Assembly: GCA_026169815.1 (NCBI GenBank)
Contig: JAPFDT010000038.1
Coordinates: forward strand, 20,698 to 84,697
Source: Pseudogracilibacillus sp.
GTDB lineage: Bacteria; Bacillota; Bacilli; Bacillales; Amphibacillaceae
DNA length: 64,000 nt
Reading direction: 5' to 3'
Shown: positions 55,846-63,975 of the stretch, one piece after another
Layout: each line of letters begins with the position of its first letter
How positions within the stretch are numbered: the first letter of the stretch is position 1
Program-made: the position numbers and the translations under genes
The notes under the pieces: model-generated
What the model was told of the DNA's origin: nothing
The model's database searches: none
Seen by the model: the letters and a program-made list of their open reading frames with translations, nothing else

Positions 55846-56068
55846 CGAGATTGGGACAAAACCATATTTTCTGTATATGAAAATCTAGAATTGAAATAAA
55901 GTGTAGGAAATATACGTAGACTCCAGCGGGAGAAAAGAGCAAGTTGAGACACTAAAAGGCAAAGCCTGAAGCGGCTCAACGCTCGCCCGCGGAAAGCGAA
56001 GTATATTTCCGAAACGATTATTTAATCAATCCATATTCGTATATGAAAACAGTTTTGTCCCAACCTCG
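55846..56068. repeat. Palindrome copy 4 nested within GGGACAAAAC arms downstream of nrdJ
   Basis: Outer arms at 55846-55862 and 56052-56068 (CGAGATTGGGACAAAAC and its complement, one G-U) enclose a Bacillaceae palindrome with arms GGAAATATAC/GTATATTTCC (55906-56010) and the core CTCCAGCGGGAG...GCCCGCGGAAAGC. Short direct repeats (CCATATT...GTATATGAAAA) at 55863-55882 and 56031-56049 flank it. The outer arms may once have been a simple nrdJ terminator that was invaded. Confidence 0.7.
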
Positions 56069-56113
56069 TTTTTAAATGAAAAAAGTTTTATTTTGGCATT
56101 ATTTAATTGACTT

Positions 56114-56272
56114 TGAATCAATTCCATAATAGAGAAATCTGCTTAGAAACACGAATGGTTACTCATAACATCTCCTTAAACATACGTGTTTTTCTTATGG
56201 AAGTAAACGGATTTATCATCAACCATAAAGCTCATGTTTAAGTTATTAAATATGAACTATCAAATTTATTTA
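56114..56272. repeat. MITE-like element (copy E), about 159 bp, without palindrome insert
   Basis: Left end TGAATCAATTCCAT (56114-56127); right end degenerate (ATCAAATTTATTTA). Internal order AACACGAATGG ... ACGTGTTTTT ... ATTTATCATC ... CATAAAGCTCATGTTTAAG matches the copy at 12453 with its palindrome removed. It completes the non-coding 508-bp gap after nrdJ. Confidence 0.6.
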
Positions 56273-56280
56273 GACAATAA

Positions 56281-56321
56281 AAACCCACAAATTTTGTAGT
56301 TAAAACAAAATTTGTGGGTTT
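56281..56321 (-). terminator. Terminator of the DMT transporter gene
   Basis: A perfect 17-bp inverted repeat (56281-56297 with 56305-56321) with an AGTTAAA loop. The minus-strand tail is T-containing (TTATTGTC). Confidence 0.8.
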
Positions 56322-56331
56322 TTATATCAGT

Positions 56332-57321
56332 TTAATAGGCTGTTTCTGGATTATTTACTTTTTTTTGTACCTTTTGTTTGTGTTTAGGGGGTTGAGTTCG
56401 TTTAATCATCATACGCTGATATAAGTTATTCAAAACAATCATTAAACATACAATGAACACACCTAAATATTCATAAAATGAAATTTTGTAGCCTTGAATT
56501 ACTTGTATAATAACTGTCGTTACTGGTGCGAAATTAATAAATAAAATAGTGTTAATTGGTGTTAAGATTTTTACACCTTGGTTCCAGAAGATTAATGCTA
56601 ATAATCCAGGAACAAAAATCATAAACAGCATATTGTAACGAACCATGTACACTTCATGCAATGTTGGCACTTCTACCCAGCCGATAATACTGACTGCAAC
56701 AACAACAACTAAAGCTGTTAGTGTACCATATAAGCAACTTAATGTTGAGTATCGTAAGACAGACCATCCATCGAACTCAGGCCCACCAATTGTATAAGCT
56801 GCCCAGCCACCTGCTGCTAGAAGTAGAATGATAAGCGGGATTAATCTTCCTGAACCGAATAATAATGAAAAGTCACCATTTGTTACAACGAATAATACTC
56901 CAACAAATGCACCGAGTATAGATAGTATTGTAAATAAATATGGTCGATTATTATGAAGAAACCATAAAATTAATACTGATATAACCGGAGCTAATGCTTC
57001 CATAATAGAGGCGAGTAAAACACCTGGATCTCCGAGTAAATCTTGTCCCCAGAAAATAAATAAATTATAAATGGTAAAACCCATTGTTCCATATACCCAT
57101 ATTTTAAATCCGTTACCATTTAATTTAAATGCTTTTTTTCCTTCAACAAAATAAAGAATTACGACTAAAATAAGTGCTACAGGTAAATAACGAATAATCG
57201 TAAAGTAAAATGGACTAATGTATTGAAAGGCATGGTTAGCAACTGGAAACATCGCTCCCCAAGATGCCGCAGCAAACGCACTGAGTATGGCACCAACTAA
57301 TATACTGTTTCTCATCATCAT
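56332..57321 (-). CDS. EamA/DMT-family transporter
   Basis: 329 residues, about ten transmembrane helices in two EamA-type halves, with PVANHAFQYISPFYFTIIRYLPVALIL in the first and GVKILTPINTILFINFAPVTTVI in the second, and a basic cytoplasmic C-terminal tail. Probably a metabolite or amino acid exporter; substrate unknown. Three consecutive Met codons open the frame. It is divergent from a LysR regulator with an operator-like dyad between them, so its expression is probably under that regulator. Confidence 0.85.
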   Translation of the reverse strand: MMMRNSILVGAILSAFAAASWGAMFPVANHAFQYISPFYFTIIRYLPVALILVVILYFVEGKKAFKLNGNGFKIWVYGTMGFTIYNLFIFWGQDLLGDPGVLLASIMEALAPVISVLILWFLHNNRPYLFTILSILGAFVGVLFVVTNGDFSLLFGSGRLIPLIILLLAAGGWAAYTIGGPEFDGWSVLRYSTLSCLYGTLTALVVVVAVSIIGWVEVPTLHEVYMVRYNMLFMIFVPGLLALIFWNQGVKILTPINTILFINFAPVTTVIIQVIQGYKISFYEYLGVFIVCLMIVLNNLYQRMMIKRTQPPKHKQKVQKKVNNPETAY

Positions 57322-57393
57322 ATCTCCAATCGTTCATAATATTGCTTCATCTACTTATTATTTAACTATAGAACCTTTATCATGTAAAATGAT

Positions 57394-57427
57394 TATAATA
57401 GATAACAGATATCACTAAGAGTGATAT
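57394..57427 (+). promoter_or_regulatory. -10 box and LysR-type operator upstream of the regulator gene
   Basis: TATAAT at 57394-57399 is followed by a perfect dyad ATATCACT-AAG-AGTGATAT (57409-57427), a T-N11-A LysR-type arrangement 17 bp before the regulator's ATG and about 90 bp from the divergent transporter. Its place just after the -10 suggests autorepression. Confidence 0.55.
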
Positions 57428-57443
57428 AAGGGAGGTTATTTAC

Positions 57444-58328
57444 ATGAACACAAGAGATTTACTTATCTTTCAAACTGTAGCTACAGAAGGTAGTGTGAAT
57501 AAAGCAGCTCAAAAATTAAATTATGTTCAATCAAATGTAACATCACGAATACAAAAATTAGAAAAAGATTTAAATACTATTTTGTTTCATCGTCATAAAA
57601 GAGGTATGACAATTACTAACGAAGGTGCAGCTCTGCTACCTTATGCACAGAAGATTACTTATTTAGCAAATGAAATGAAAACATTTGCTAGTAATGAACA
57701 AAATCCAACTGGAAAATTAGATATTGCCTCTGTAGAAACTGTTATAAAATTACCGATTATTTTATCAGCATTTATCAATGAATATAAAAATGTTGATTTA
57801 ACCTTGTCAACAGGAGTTACAACAGAATTAAAAGAAAAAGTGTTAAATTATGAGCTAGACGGGGCTTTTGTAACAAAAGGTACATCAAGTTATGATGTGA
57901 ATTTAAAAGAAATTGATGTATTTGACGAAACATTAGTATTAATATCCAACAAACAGGATCAAACATTAGAACAACTACTAGCAGCACCTCTACTTAGATT
58001 TAGTGATGGCTGTGGCTATCGTGCAAAATTAAATGAGTGGCTATATGATCACAATGTTATTCCACAGAAAGTAATGGAACTAGGAACATTAGAAACAACG
58101 TTAGGTTCTGTTATCTCCGGGTTAGGAGTTGCTTATGTACCTTATACAGCAGTCGCACAATATGCAGCAAAAGGTCAAATTTATTGTTATGAGTTACCAG
58201 AAAAGTACAGTAAAATTACAACTGTATTTATTTATCGAGATTCTAATCATGTGACACCTGCATTAGATCGTTTTATTGATACCATTAATGAGACGAAGGA
58301 AGTAACGATAAATCAAGACGAAAAATGA
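57444..58328 (+). CDS. LysR-family transcriptional regulator
   Basis: 294 residues: N-terminal winged HTH (1-60, VATEGSVNKAAQKLNYVQSNVTSRIQKLE) and a periplasmic-binding-protein-like effector domain (about 90-290). GGGAGG precedes the ATG. Divergent from the DMT transporter gene, a common regulator-target arrangement. The CynR/CzcR-like subgroup and the effector cannot be fixed from sequence alone. Confidence 0.9.
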   Translation: MNTRDLLIFQTVATEGSVNKAAQKLNYVQSNVTSRIQKLEKDLNTILFHRHKRGMTITNEGAALLPYAQKITYLANEMKTFASNEQNPTGKLDIASVETVIKLPIILSAFINEYKNVDLTLSTGVTTELKEKVLNYELDGAFVTKGTSSYDVNLKEIDVFDETLVLISNKQDQTLEQLLAAPLLRFSDGCGYRAKLNEWLYDHNVIPQKVMELGTLETTLGSVISGLGVAYVPYTAVAQYAAKGQIYCYELPEKYSKITTVFIYRDSNHVTPALDRFIDTINETKEVTINQDEK

Positions 58329-58405
58329 CACACAGAGTAGTTGAAATTGAAGTGAAATATTTAAGTAAACAAACTTGCTGTATAAAATGACAATCAGATA
58401 GCGAC

Positions 58406-58434
58406 TTGTATTAATTTGTTTTATTCGTTATGAT
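58406..58434 (+). promoter_or_regulatory. Candidate sigma-A promoter of mntR
   Basis: TTGTAT (58406-58411) and TATGAT (58429-58434), spacer 17 bp, about 55 bp before the TTG start. Confidence 0.45.
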
Positions 58435-58487
58435 AGAGTAAGAAAAAATGTTGCACTAACTAAAACATTAAGAGAAGAGGGACATAT

Positions 58488-58922
58488 TTGCCAACACCTA
58501 CTCCTAGTATGGAAGATTATATTGAACAAATTTATAATTTAATAAATACAAAAGGATATGCGCGTGTGACAGATATTGCTGAAGCATTAGAAGTCCACCC
58601 ATCTTCTGTAACAAAAATGGTTCAAAAACTAGATAAAGACGATTATGTACATTATGAAAAGTACCGCGGCTTTATTTTAACTGAAAAAGGGAATAAAGTC
58701 GGCAAACGTTTAGTTTTCAGACATGATCTGTTAGAGGATTTTTTAGAAATCATTGGTGTAGATGAAGATAAAATTTATGATGATGTAGAAGGTATTGAAC
58801 ATCACTTAAGTTGGAATGCGATTGATAGAATTGCGGATTTAGTAGATTATTTTAATGAAGATGAAGCACGTGTAGAACGTTTAACAGAAATTAAAGCAAT
58901 TAATGAAGCACGAGAAGAATAA
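58488..58922 (+). CDS. mntR: Manganese-responsive regulator MntR
   Basis: DtxR-family repressor of manganese uptake, 144 residues. Metal ligands Asp10, Glu13, His79, Glu101, Glu104 and His105 correspond to Asp8, Glu11, His77, Glu99, Glu102 and His103 of B. subtilis MntR, all conserved. The TTG start at 58488 follows AGAAGAGGG and matches the B. subtilis start codon; it adds two residues at the N terminus. It lies just upstream of yqhO as in B. subtilis. Confidence 0.96.
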   Translation: MPTPTPSMEDYIEQIYNLINTKGYARVTDIAEALEVHPSSVTKMVQKLDKDDYVHYEKYRGFILTEKGNKVGKRLVFRHDLLEDFLEIIGVDEDKIYDDVEGIEHHLSWNAIDRIADLVDYFNEDEARVERLTEIKAINEAREE

Positions 58923-58952
58923 AATATGACTGATACATTAATATAATGTTTA

Positions 58953-58987
58953 AAAAACACCCAGCTTATGATTGGGTGTTTTTTTGT
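58953..58987 (+). terminator. Terminator of mntR
   Basis: AAACACCCA pairs with TGGGTGTTT, followed by a run of T. Confidence 0.85.
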
Positions 58988-59045
58988 TATATATGTTACG
59001 TGGCATCATAAACTATATAAAGTGTACTAATGAAGGAGGAGTAAG

Positions 59046-59930
59046 ATGCAAATTGATTGTGTCTTTTCTGGAGGTGGAATTAAAGCTTATGCTTTCATCG
59101 GTGCTTTAGAAAGAGTAAAAGAACGCAATCTTCATATAAACAGGGTAGCCGGTACTTCAGCTGGAGCTATTTTTGCAGCACTCCTTGCAGCGGAATATTC
59201 AATAGATGAAATACGAGAGATTTTGTTTGATCTACAAGTAGAAAAAATATTAGATCCACCAATATTAAATAAGTATATGTCATTTATTAAATGGATTTCC
59301 TTATATCGACAGATGGGTCTGTATAAAGGGGAAAAGTTTGAAGAATGGATAGATACTTTATTAGCTCATAAAGGAGTACACACATTTCAAGATATAGAAG
59401 AAGATTCGTTAAAAATAGTTGTTAGTGATATTTCGTTAGGAAAATTAGTAATCCTGCCAGATGATTTACAAAGAGTATATGGAATAGCTCCTAAGCATTT
59501 TAAAATTGCTACAGCAGTTCGGATGAGTGCAGGTTTTCCATATTTTTTTATGCCAAAAAAACTACATTATGCTGATACGTATAGTTATATTGTTGACGGG
59601 GGTGTGTTAAGTAATTTCCCTTTATGGGTTTTTAGGCGTCATAATCGTGATAAGCGACCTGTATTAGGTCTGTCATTAAGTGAAGCAGTAGAAAATGCGC
59701 CTCAACTTAAAATTAATCAATCGCTCGACATGTTTCGAGCTTTATTTTCAACAATGATGCGTGCACATGACACGAGATATATTGCAAAAGCAAAAGAACA
59801 ACATATCGTGTTTCTTCCAGTTAAACAATTTAATTCATTAGATTACACGATTAATTTAGAGGAAAAACAGCAGTTATGCAGTATAGGTTACAACGAAATG
59901 AGTCATTTTTTAAAAACATGGCCAAAATAA
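59046..59930 (+). CDS. yqhO: Patatin-like phospholipase YqhO
   Basis: 294 residues. Oxyanion glycines in SGGGIKAYAF (8-17), nucleophile Ser38 in GTSAG, and Asp184 of the dyad in VDGGVLSNFP. No signal peptide, so intracellular. Lipid acyl hydrolase activity is inferred from the intact dyad; the substrate is unknown. AAGGAGGAG precedes the ATG. It ends at a terminator shared with yqhP. Confidence 0.92.
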   Translation: MQIDCVFSGGGIKAYAFIGALERVKERNLHINRVAGTSAGAIFAALLAAEYSIDEIREILFDLQVEKILDPPILNKYMSFIKWISLYRQMGLYKGEKFEEWIDTLLAHKGVHTFQDIEEDSLKIVVSDISLGKLVILPDDLQRVYGIAPKHFKIATAVRMSAGFPYFFMPKKLHYADTYSYIVDGGVLSNFPLWVFRRHNRDKRPVLGLSLSEAVENAPQLKINQSLDMFRALFSTMMRAHDTRYIAKAKEQHIVFLPVKQFNSLDYTINLEEKQQLCSIGYNEMSHFLKTWPK

Positions 59931-59965
59931 AAATGATCAAGCACTTAATTTGCTTGATCATTTTT
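59929..59965. terminator. Bidirectional terminator between yqhO and yqhP
   Basis: A perfect 15-bp stem (59929-59943 with 59951-59965) with A and T tracts on either side. The yqhP stop codon is in the loop, so the right arm encodes the last residues of YqhP and the left arm touches the yqhO stop codon. Confidence 0.85.
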
Positions 59966-60328
59966 ACTATTAGCTGACTTTTTTCCATCGATTACTTTTA
60001 GATAAGGAACGTTTTTACGTTTACGATTCATTCCTTTTCGCGCTGAAGCTTGTTTTTTGTTGTTAACCTTTTTTTGTTTCGGACTGTACTTTTCGTTAGA
60101 TCGTTTCACAGCTTGGCGATACTTTTTCATTTCACCGCTATTACCGCTTCCAGGACTAGCCCGATTTAAAACAGCTCGTATGACGAAAAAGATTAAAAAG
60201 GCTACTCCTAACATAAGTAAGATACTTGTAAACAAGCGTCCAGGATTTTTAATTAACATTGTAAAGAAACCAACAATCGCTAAACCAGCAATAAAGGCTA
60301 TGAGAATAGAAGTAGTATTACGTCTCAT
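59945..60328 (-). CDS. yqhP: YqhP family membrane protein
   Basis: 127 residues: two N-terminal transmembrane helices (about 8-25 and 32-52) and a long, very basic Lys/Arg/Asn-rich C-terminal tail (about 60-127), as in YqhP. Function unknown. It follows yqhQ by 16 bp on the minus strand; AGGGAG precedes its ATG. Confidence 0.82.
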   Translation of the reverse strand: MRRNTTSILIAFIAGLAIVGFFTMLIKNPGRLFTSILLMLGVAFLIFFVIRAVLNRASPGSGNSGEMKKYRQAVKRSNEKYSPKQKKVNNKKQASARKGMNRKRKNVPYLKVIDGKKSANSKNDQAN

Positions 60329-60344
60329 TAAATTCCCTCCTTAC

Positions 60345-61322
60345 TTATTGTGATTGTACTAATTTACTATCTTTAACAACATTACTCATGTCACATTCTT
60401 CATTAGATGCTTCAACTTGATCATTTTCTAGCACGCGATTAAATGAGTGTAGGGCAACTTCAACTTGTTCATCATCAGGTTCTTTTGTTGTTAATAATTG
60501 TAGCCAAAGACCAGGGTATCCTAAGATTCTAAGAATTGGAATATGACGAACTTTATTTGTTATTTGTAATACTTCAAAAGATAGTCCAATAACGATAGGT
60601 AGTAATAAAATACGGTTTACAACTCTCCACCATAAAGGATCTGTTGCAACAAACATATACACAAAAACGCCAACAATGACAGTAAACAACATGAAACTCG
60701 ACCCACAACGATAATGTAAACGAGATTGTTTTTGCACATTTTCAATTGTTAATGGTAAGTTATTTTCATATGCATTAATGACTTTATGTTCTGCTCCGTG
60801 GTATTGAAAAACTCGTTTAATTAATGGGGTTAACGAGATAATGTAAATATAACCTAACAATAACACTAATTTAAAAAGTCCTTCTAATAATACTTGACCA
60901 GGTTTGGAAGGAACGATTGATGAAAAGAAATTAGCTACAATTGCAGGTGTTACTGTGAATATTAACTTACTAAAAATGAAAGATAAAACGCCAATTAAAC
61001 CAATACCTAAAAACATTACTAATTTAGACGTTTCTTTTTCTTGTGCTATTTTATCATCATCAGCTGGATCGACATCGTAGCGATCGGATGCAAAGTCAAG
61101 ATGTTTCACACCATTTGCACTTGCTTGAATGAGTGCAACGATTCCACGAATAAAAGGAATCTTTTTAAAATTCCTTGCTATACTAGACTCTTCCCGTTTT
61201 TGCTCAAAATATTCAATACTATTGTCATTTCTTCTAATAGCAGATACAAAAGTTTTTTTACCTGCGAACATAACTCCTTCAACAAGCGCCTGTCCGCCAT
61301 ATGTTGTCTCTTGTTTTTTCAC
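60345..61322 (-). CDS. yqhQ: DUF1385 membrane protein YqhQ
   Basis: 325 residues of the DUF1385 family: YGGQALVEGVMFAGKK near the N terminus, about five transmembrane helices (about 100-165 and 200-260), and the conserved FQYHGAEHKVINAYEN and HYRCGSSFMLF blocks typical of the family. GTG 61322 gives a start like other YqhQ proteins with AAAAGG upstream; the frame is open four codons further. Function unknown; probably cotranscribed with yqhP. Confidence 0.88.
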   Translation of the reverse strand: MKKQETTYGGQALVEGVMFAGKKTFVSAIRRNDNSIEYFEQKREESSIARNFKKIPFIRGIVALIQASANGVKHLDFASDRYDVDPADDDKIAQEKETSKLVMFLGIGLIGVLSFIFSKLIFTVTPAIVANFFSSIVPSKPGQVLLEGLFKLVLLLGYIYIISLTPLIKRVFQYHGAEHKVINAYENNLPLTIENVQKQSRLHYRCGSSFMLFTVIVGVFVYMFVATDPLWWRVVNRILLLPIVIGLSFEVLQITNKVRHIPILRILGYPGLWLQLLTTKEPDDEQVEVALHSFNRVLENDQVEASNEECDMSNVVKDSKLVQSQ

Positions 61323-61430
61323 ACTGAACACCAACCTTTTCTCTATTTTACTAAATAATTATACTTTACACTAGCTTTCAATCTATATTATTTTCCATTT
61401 TGGGAAACATATTAATAGGAGGCGACAAAA

Positions 61431-61910
61431 ATGGAGTATTCTACAAATTATATGAAATACTTATTTTTATGGAGAACGTGTATAATAGGCTTTTTTGGAG
61501 GTGTCTTTGTTGTACTGTTTTTAGGTTTAATTCATTATTTTAATTTAATTGAATTAAATATCTTTACTCCTTGGAAATCGTTGTTTAAACATTTTAATTT
61601 ATCAACAAAATGGTATATATACCCGATTTGGATTATTTTTTATGGTTTTATTTCAATTTGGATTGCCCTTATATATTATTTCGTTGGAAAATTTCGTAAC
61701 CATTGGGATTTAGGCGTATTATTTGGCGTTATAATTGGAGTTACTACATATATCGTCTTACCTATTGTATTATATGATCAACATTTCTTACAAGATTATT
61801 TATTAAAAACCCACATTAGTTATTTTGTTAGTTTTATATTATATGGTGTTTTTATCGGTTATTCGATATCTTATGAATATGCATTAATACAAGCAAATAC
61901 AGAACAATAA
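61431..61910 (+). CDS. yqhR: YqhR family membrane protein
   Basis: 159 residues with four hydrophobic helices (about 12-35, 60-82, 95-115, 128-148), matching YqhR by size, topology and position before yqhT. TAGGAGG precedes the ATG. No catalytic motif; function unknown. The yqhS (aroQ) gene that separates yqhR from yqhT in B. subtilis is absent. Confidence 0.82.
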   Translation: MEYSTNYMKYLFLWRTCIIGFFGGVFVVLFLGLIHYFNLIELNIFTPWKSLFKHFNLSTKWYIYPIWIIFYGFISIWIALIYYFVGKFRNHWDLGVLFGVIIGVTTYIVLPIVLYDQHFLQDYLLKTHISYFVSFILYGVFIGYSISYEYALIQANTEQ

Positions 61911-62017
61911 TTAAGATTATATATGTCATGTTAAATTGTATTTAGCAAGAAAACCTCATCTATGATAAAATCAATATATTGAATCAAGTTATAATGATGA
62001 TAGAGGTGAAAGGTAAG

Positions 62018-63076
62018 ATGAAGTTAACTAAACTACGACAAAAGATGCAAGACGAAGCGATAGATGGATTATTAGTGACAAATCCAATTAATCGGAAGTA
62101 TATTACTGGTTTTACAGGAACAGCAGGCGTTGCTCTAATTACGAAAGATGCAGCAGTATTTATTACCGATTTTCGCTATACAGAACAAGCAAAAGAAGAA
62201 GCTCAACAATTTACAATTATACAGCATCAGAAGTCATTAATAGAAGAAATAGCAAAGCAAATTAAACAATTACATATTGAAAAATTAGGTTTCGAACAAG
62301 ATGATGTTAATTTTGCAACATATAAAAAATATGAAGAACATTTTTTCACACAACTTGTTCCTGTATCAAACATCATTGAATCTTTACGTTTAATTAAAAC
62401 AGAAGATGAATTACAAATATTACGCGAAGCTGCACAAATTGCAGATAAAGCTTTTGAACATATTTTGACTTTCATAAAACCTGGCATAAAAGAAGTAGAT
62501 GTTGCAACTGAGTTAGAGTTTTTCATGAGAAAAGAAGGGGCAACTTCTTCAAGTTTTGATATTATCGTTGCTTCGGGTTATCGTTCTGCACTTCCTCACG
62601 GGGTAGCATCTGAAAAGGAAATCGCTTCAGGAGAATTAGTAACGATGGATTTTGGTGCTTTATATAAGGGATACTGCTCTGACATTACTCGAACTGTAGC
62701 AGTAGGAGACATTAGTGAAGAATTGAACAAGATTTATCATATCGTTTTAGAAGCAGAAAAACTAGGCGTAAAAAATATTAAAGCAGGTATGACAGGTAAA
62801 GAAGCTGATCAATTTACGAGAGACTATATTACAGAACAAGGCTACGGGGAGTATTTTGGACATTCAACTGGTCATGGTATTGGGTTAGAAGTCCATGAAA
62901 ACCCAAGATTGGCATCTACTTCAGACGATATTTTAAAAGAGAATATGGTAGTTACAGTAGAGCCTGGAATATATGTTCCAAATGTTGGTGGTTGTAGAAT
63001 TGAAGATGATATTATCCTAACAGAAACTGGTAATGAAGTTATTACCCATTCGCCAAAAGAATTAATTACGTTATAA
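62018..63076 (+). CDS. yqhT: M24 family aminopeptidase YqhT (Xaa-Pro dipeptidase-like)
   Basis: 352 residues: N-terminal creatinase-like domain (1-125) and C-terminal pita-bread domain with metal ligands Asp in TMDFGALYKGYCSDITR (two Asp), His in GHSTGHGIG, Glu in TVEPGIYV and Glu in RIEDDI. Likely cleaves Xaa-Pro dipeptides or N-terminal Xaa-Pro bonds. ATG 62018 has GAGGTGAAAGG upstream; a TTG at 61979 is open but lacks a site. It sits immediately upstream of efp, a widely conserved pairing. Confidence 0.92.
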   Translation: MKLTKLRQKMQDEAIDGLLVTNPINRKYITGFTGTAGVALITKDAAVFITDFRYTEQAKEEAQQFTIIQHQKSLIEEIAKQIKQLHIEKLGFEQDDVNFATYKKYEEHFFTQLVPVSNIIESLRLIKTEDELQILREAAQIADKAFEHILTFIKPGIKEVDVATELEFFMRKEGATSSSFDIIVASGYRSALPHGVASEKEIASGELVTMDFGALYKGYCSDITRTVAVGDISEELNKIYHIVLEAEKLGVKNIKAGMTGKEADQFTRDYITEQGYGEYFGHSTGHGIGLEVHENPRLASTSDDILKENMVVTVEPGIYVPNVGGCRIEDDIILTETGNEVITHSPKELITL

Positions 63077-63133
63077 TAAGAAAGTATTATAAAATTTCAA
63101 CATAATAAGAGTTAGACTAGGGGAGGAATATAC

Positions 63134-63694
63134 ATGATTTCAGTAAATGATTTCAGAACAGGTACGACTATTGAATATGAAGATAATATTTGGCAAGTTA
63201 TTGAGTTCCAACACGTAAAACCAGGTAAGGGTGCGGCATTTGTCCGTACTAAATTACGAAACTTACGTAATGGAAATATTCAAGATAAAACATTTCGTGC
63301 TGGAGAAAGAGTAAAACGTGCGCATATTGAGCACAAACAAATGCAATATCTATACGCATCGGGTGATACACATGCATTCATGGATATGATTTCATACGAA
63401 CAAATTGAATTACAAACGAGTCAATTAGAACATGAATTAAACTTTATCGTTGAAAACATGTCTGTAGATATTATTATGTTTGATGGAGAAGTTATTGGAG
63501 TAGATTTACCTAAAAACGTTACTTTAGAAGTAACAGAAACTGAGCCAGGATTAAAAGGTGATACTGTTAGTGGTGGTACGAAGTCTGCTACACTAGAAAC
63601 TGGTCTTGTTGTTCAAGTACCATTATTTATCAATCAAGGTGATAAATTAGCAATTAGTACAGCAGATGCAAAATACGTTTCACGCGCAAATTAA
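63134..63694 (+). CDS. efp: Elongation factor P
   Basis: 186 residues in three beta-barrel domains; relieves ribosome stalling at polyproline. Lys32 lies in the loop VKPGKGAAF, the residue carrying the 5-aminopentanol modification in B. subtilis. AGGGGAGG precedes the ATG. It ends at a strong terminator. In B. subtilis the spoIIIA operon lies downstream; here 300 bp of repeats follow to the window edge. Confidence 0.97.
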   Translation: MISVNDFRTGTTIEYEDNIWQVIEFQHVKPGKGAAFVRTKLRNLRNGNIQDKTFRAGERVKRAHIEHKQMQYLYASGDTHAFMDMISYEQIELQTSQLEHELNFIVENMSVDIIMFDGEVIGVDLPKNVTLEVTETEPGLKGDTVSGGTKSATLETGLVVQVPLFINQGDKLAISTADAKYVSRAN

Positions 63695-63723
63695 ATAAAT
63701 AATAGTAAATTTAATCTTACGTT

Positions 63724-63770
63724 AAACACTTAATCATGAAGCAATATTGCTTTATGTTTAAGTGTTTTTT
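63724..63770 (+). terminator. Terminator of efp
   Basis: AAACACTTAA pairs with TTAAGTGTTT, with an inner GAAGCAAT/ATTGCTTT pairing, then a run of seven T. Confidence 0.85.
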
Positions 63771-63831
63771 TATTTAACAAGTAGACAGAGATAGTGACTC
63801 AAAAATATTCTATTATTCACTTAGCTGAAAA

Positions 63832-63893
63832 AGGATTTATCTATATTCGATAATTAGAAAATAACCATCGCAGTCTGAATATATTCCGCTTTC
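63832..63893. repeat. Truncated copy of the aroA-ypiA palindrome element
   Basis: About 62 bp (AGCTGAAAAAGGATTTATCT ... GCAGTCTGAATATATTCCGC) match 1112-1183 with few differences, then the similarity stops abruptly. Only the left flank and left arm remain. Confidence 0.65.
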
Positions 63894-63935
63894 TTACGAT
63901 TAGTCAAGTACTTTTTCTATATTTATATGTTTTGT

Positions 63936-63975
63936 TTTTTTATATAGGAGGCGATATCGCCTCCTATATAAAAAA
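63936..63975. repeat. Perfect 40-bp palindrome
   Basis: Exact dyad centred between 63955 and 63956, with GGAGGCGAT/ATCGCCTCC in the middle and T/A runs at the ends. It has no loop. It could be a bidirectional terminator or a cruciform site. It lies beyond the efp terminator, in the otherwise gene-free last 300 bp of the window. Confidence 0.8.
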
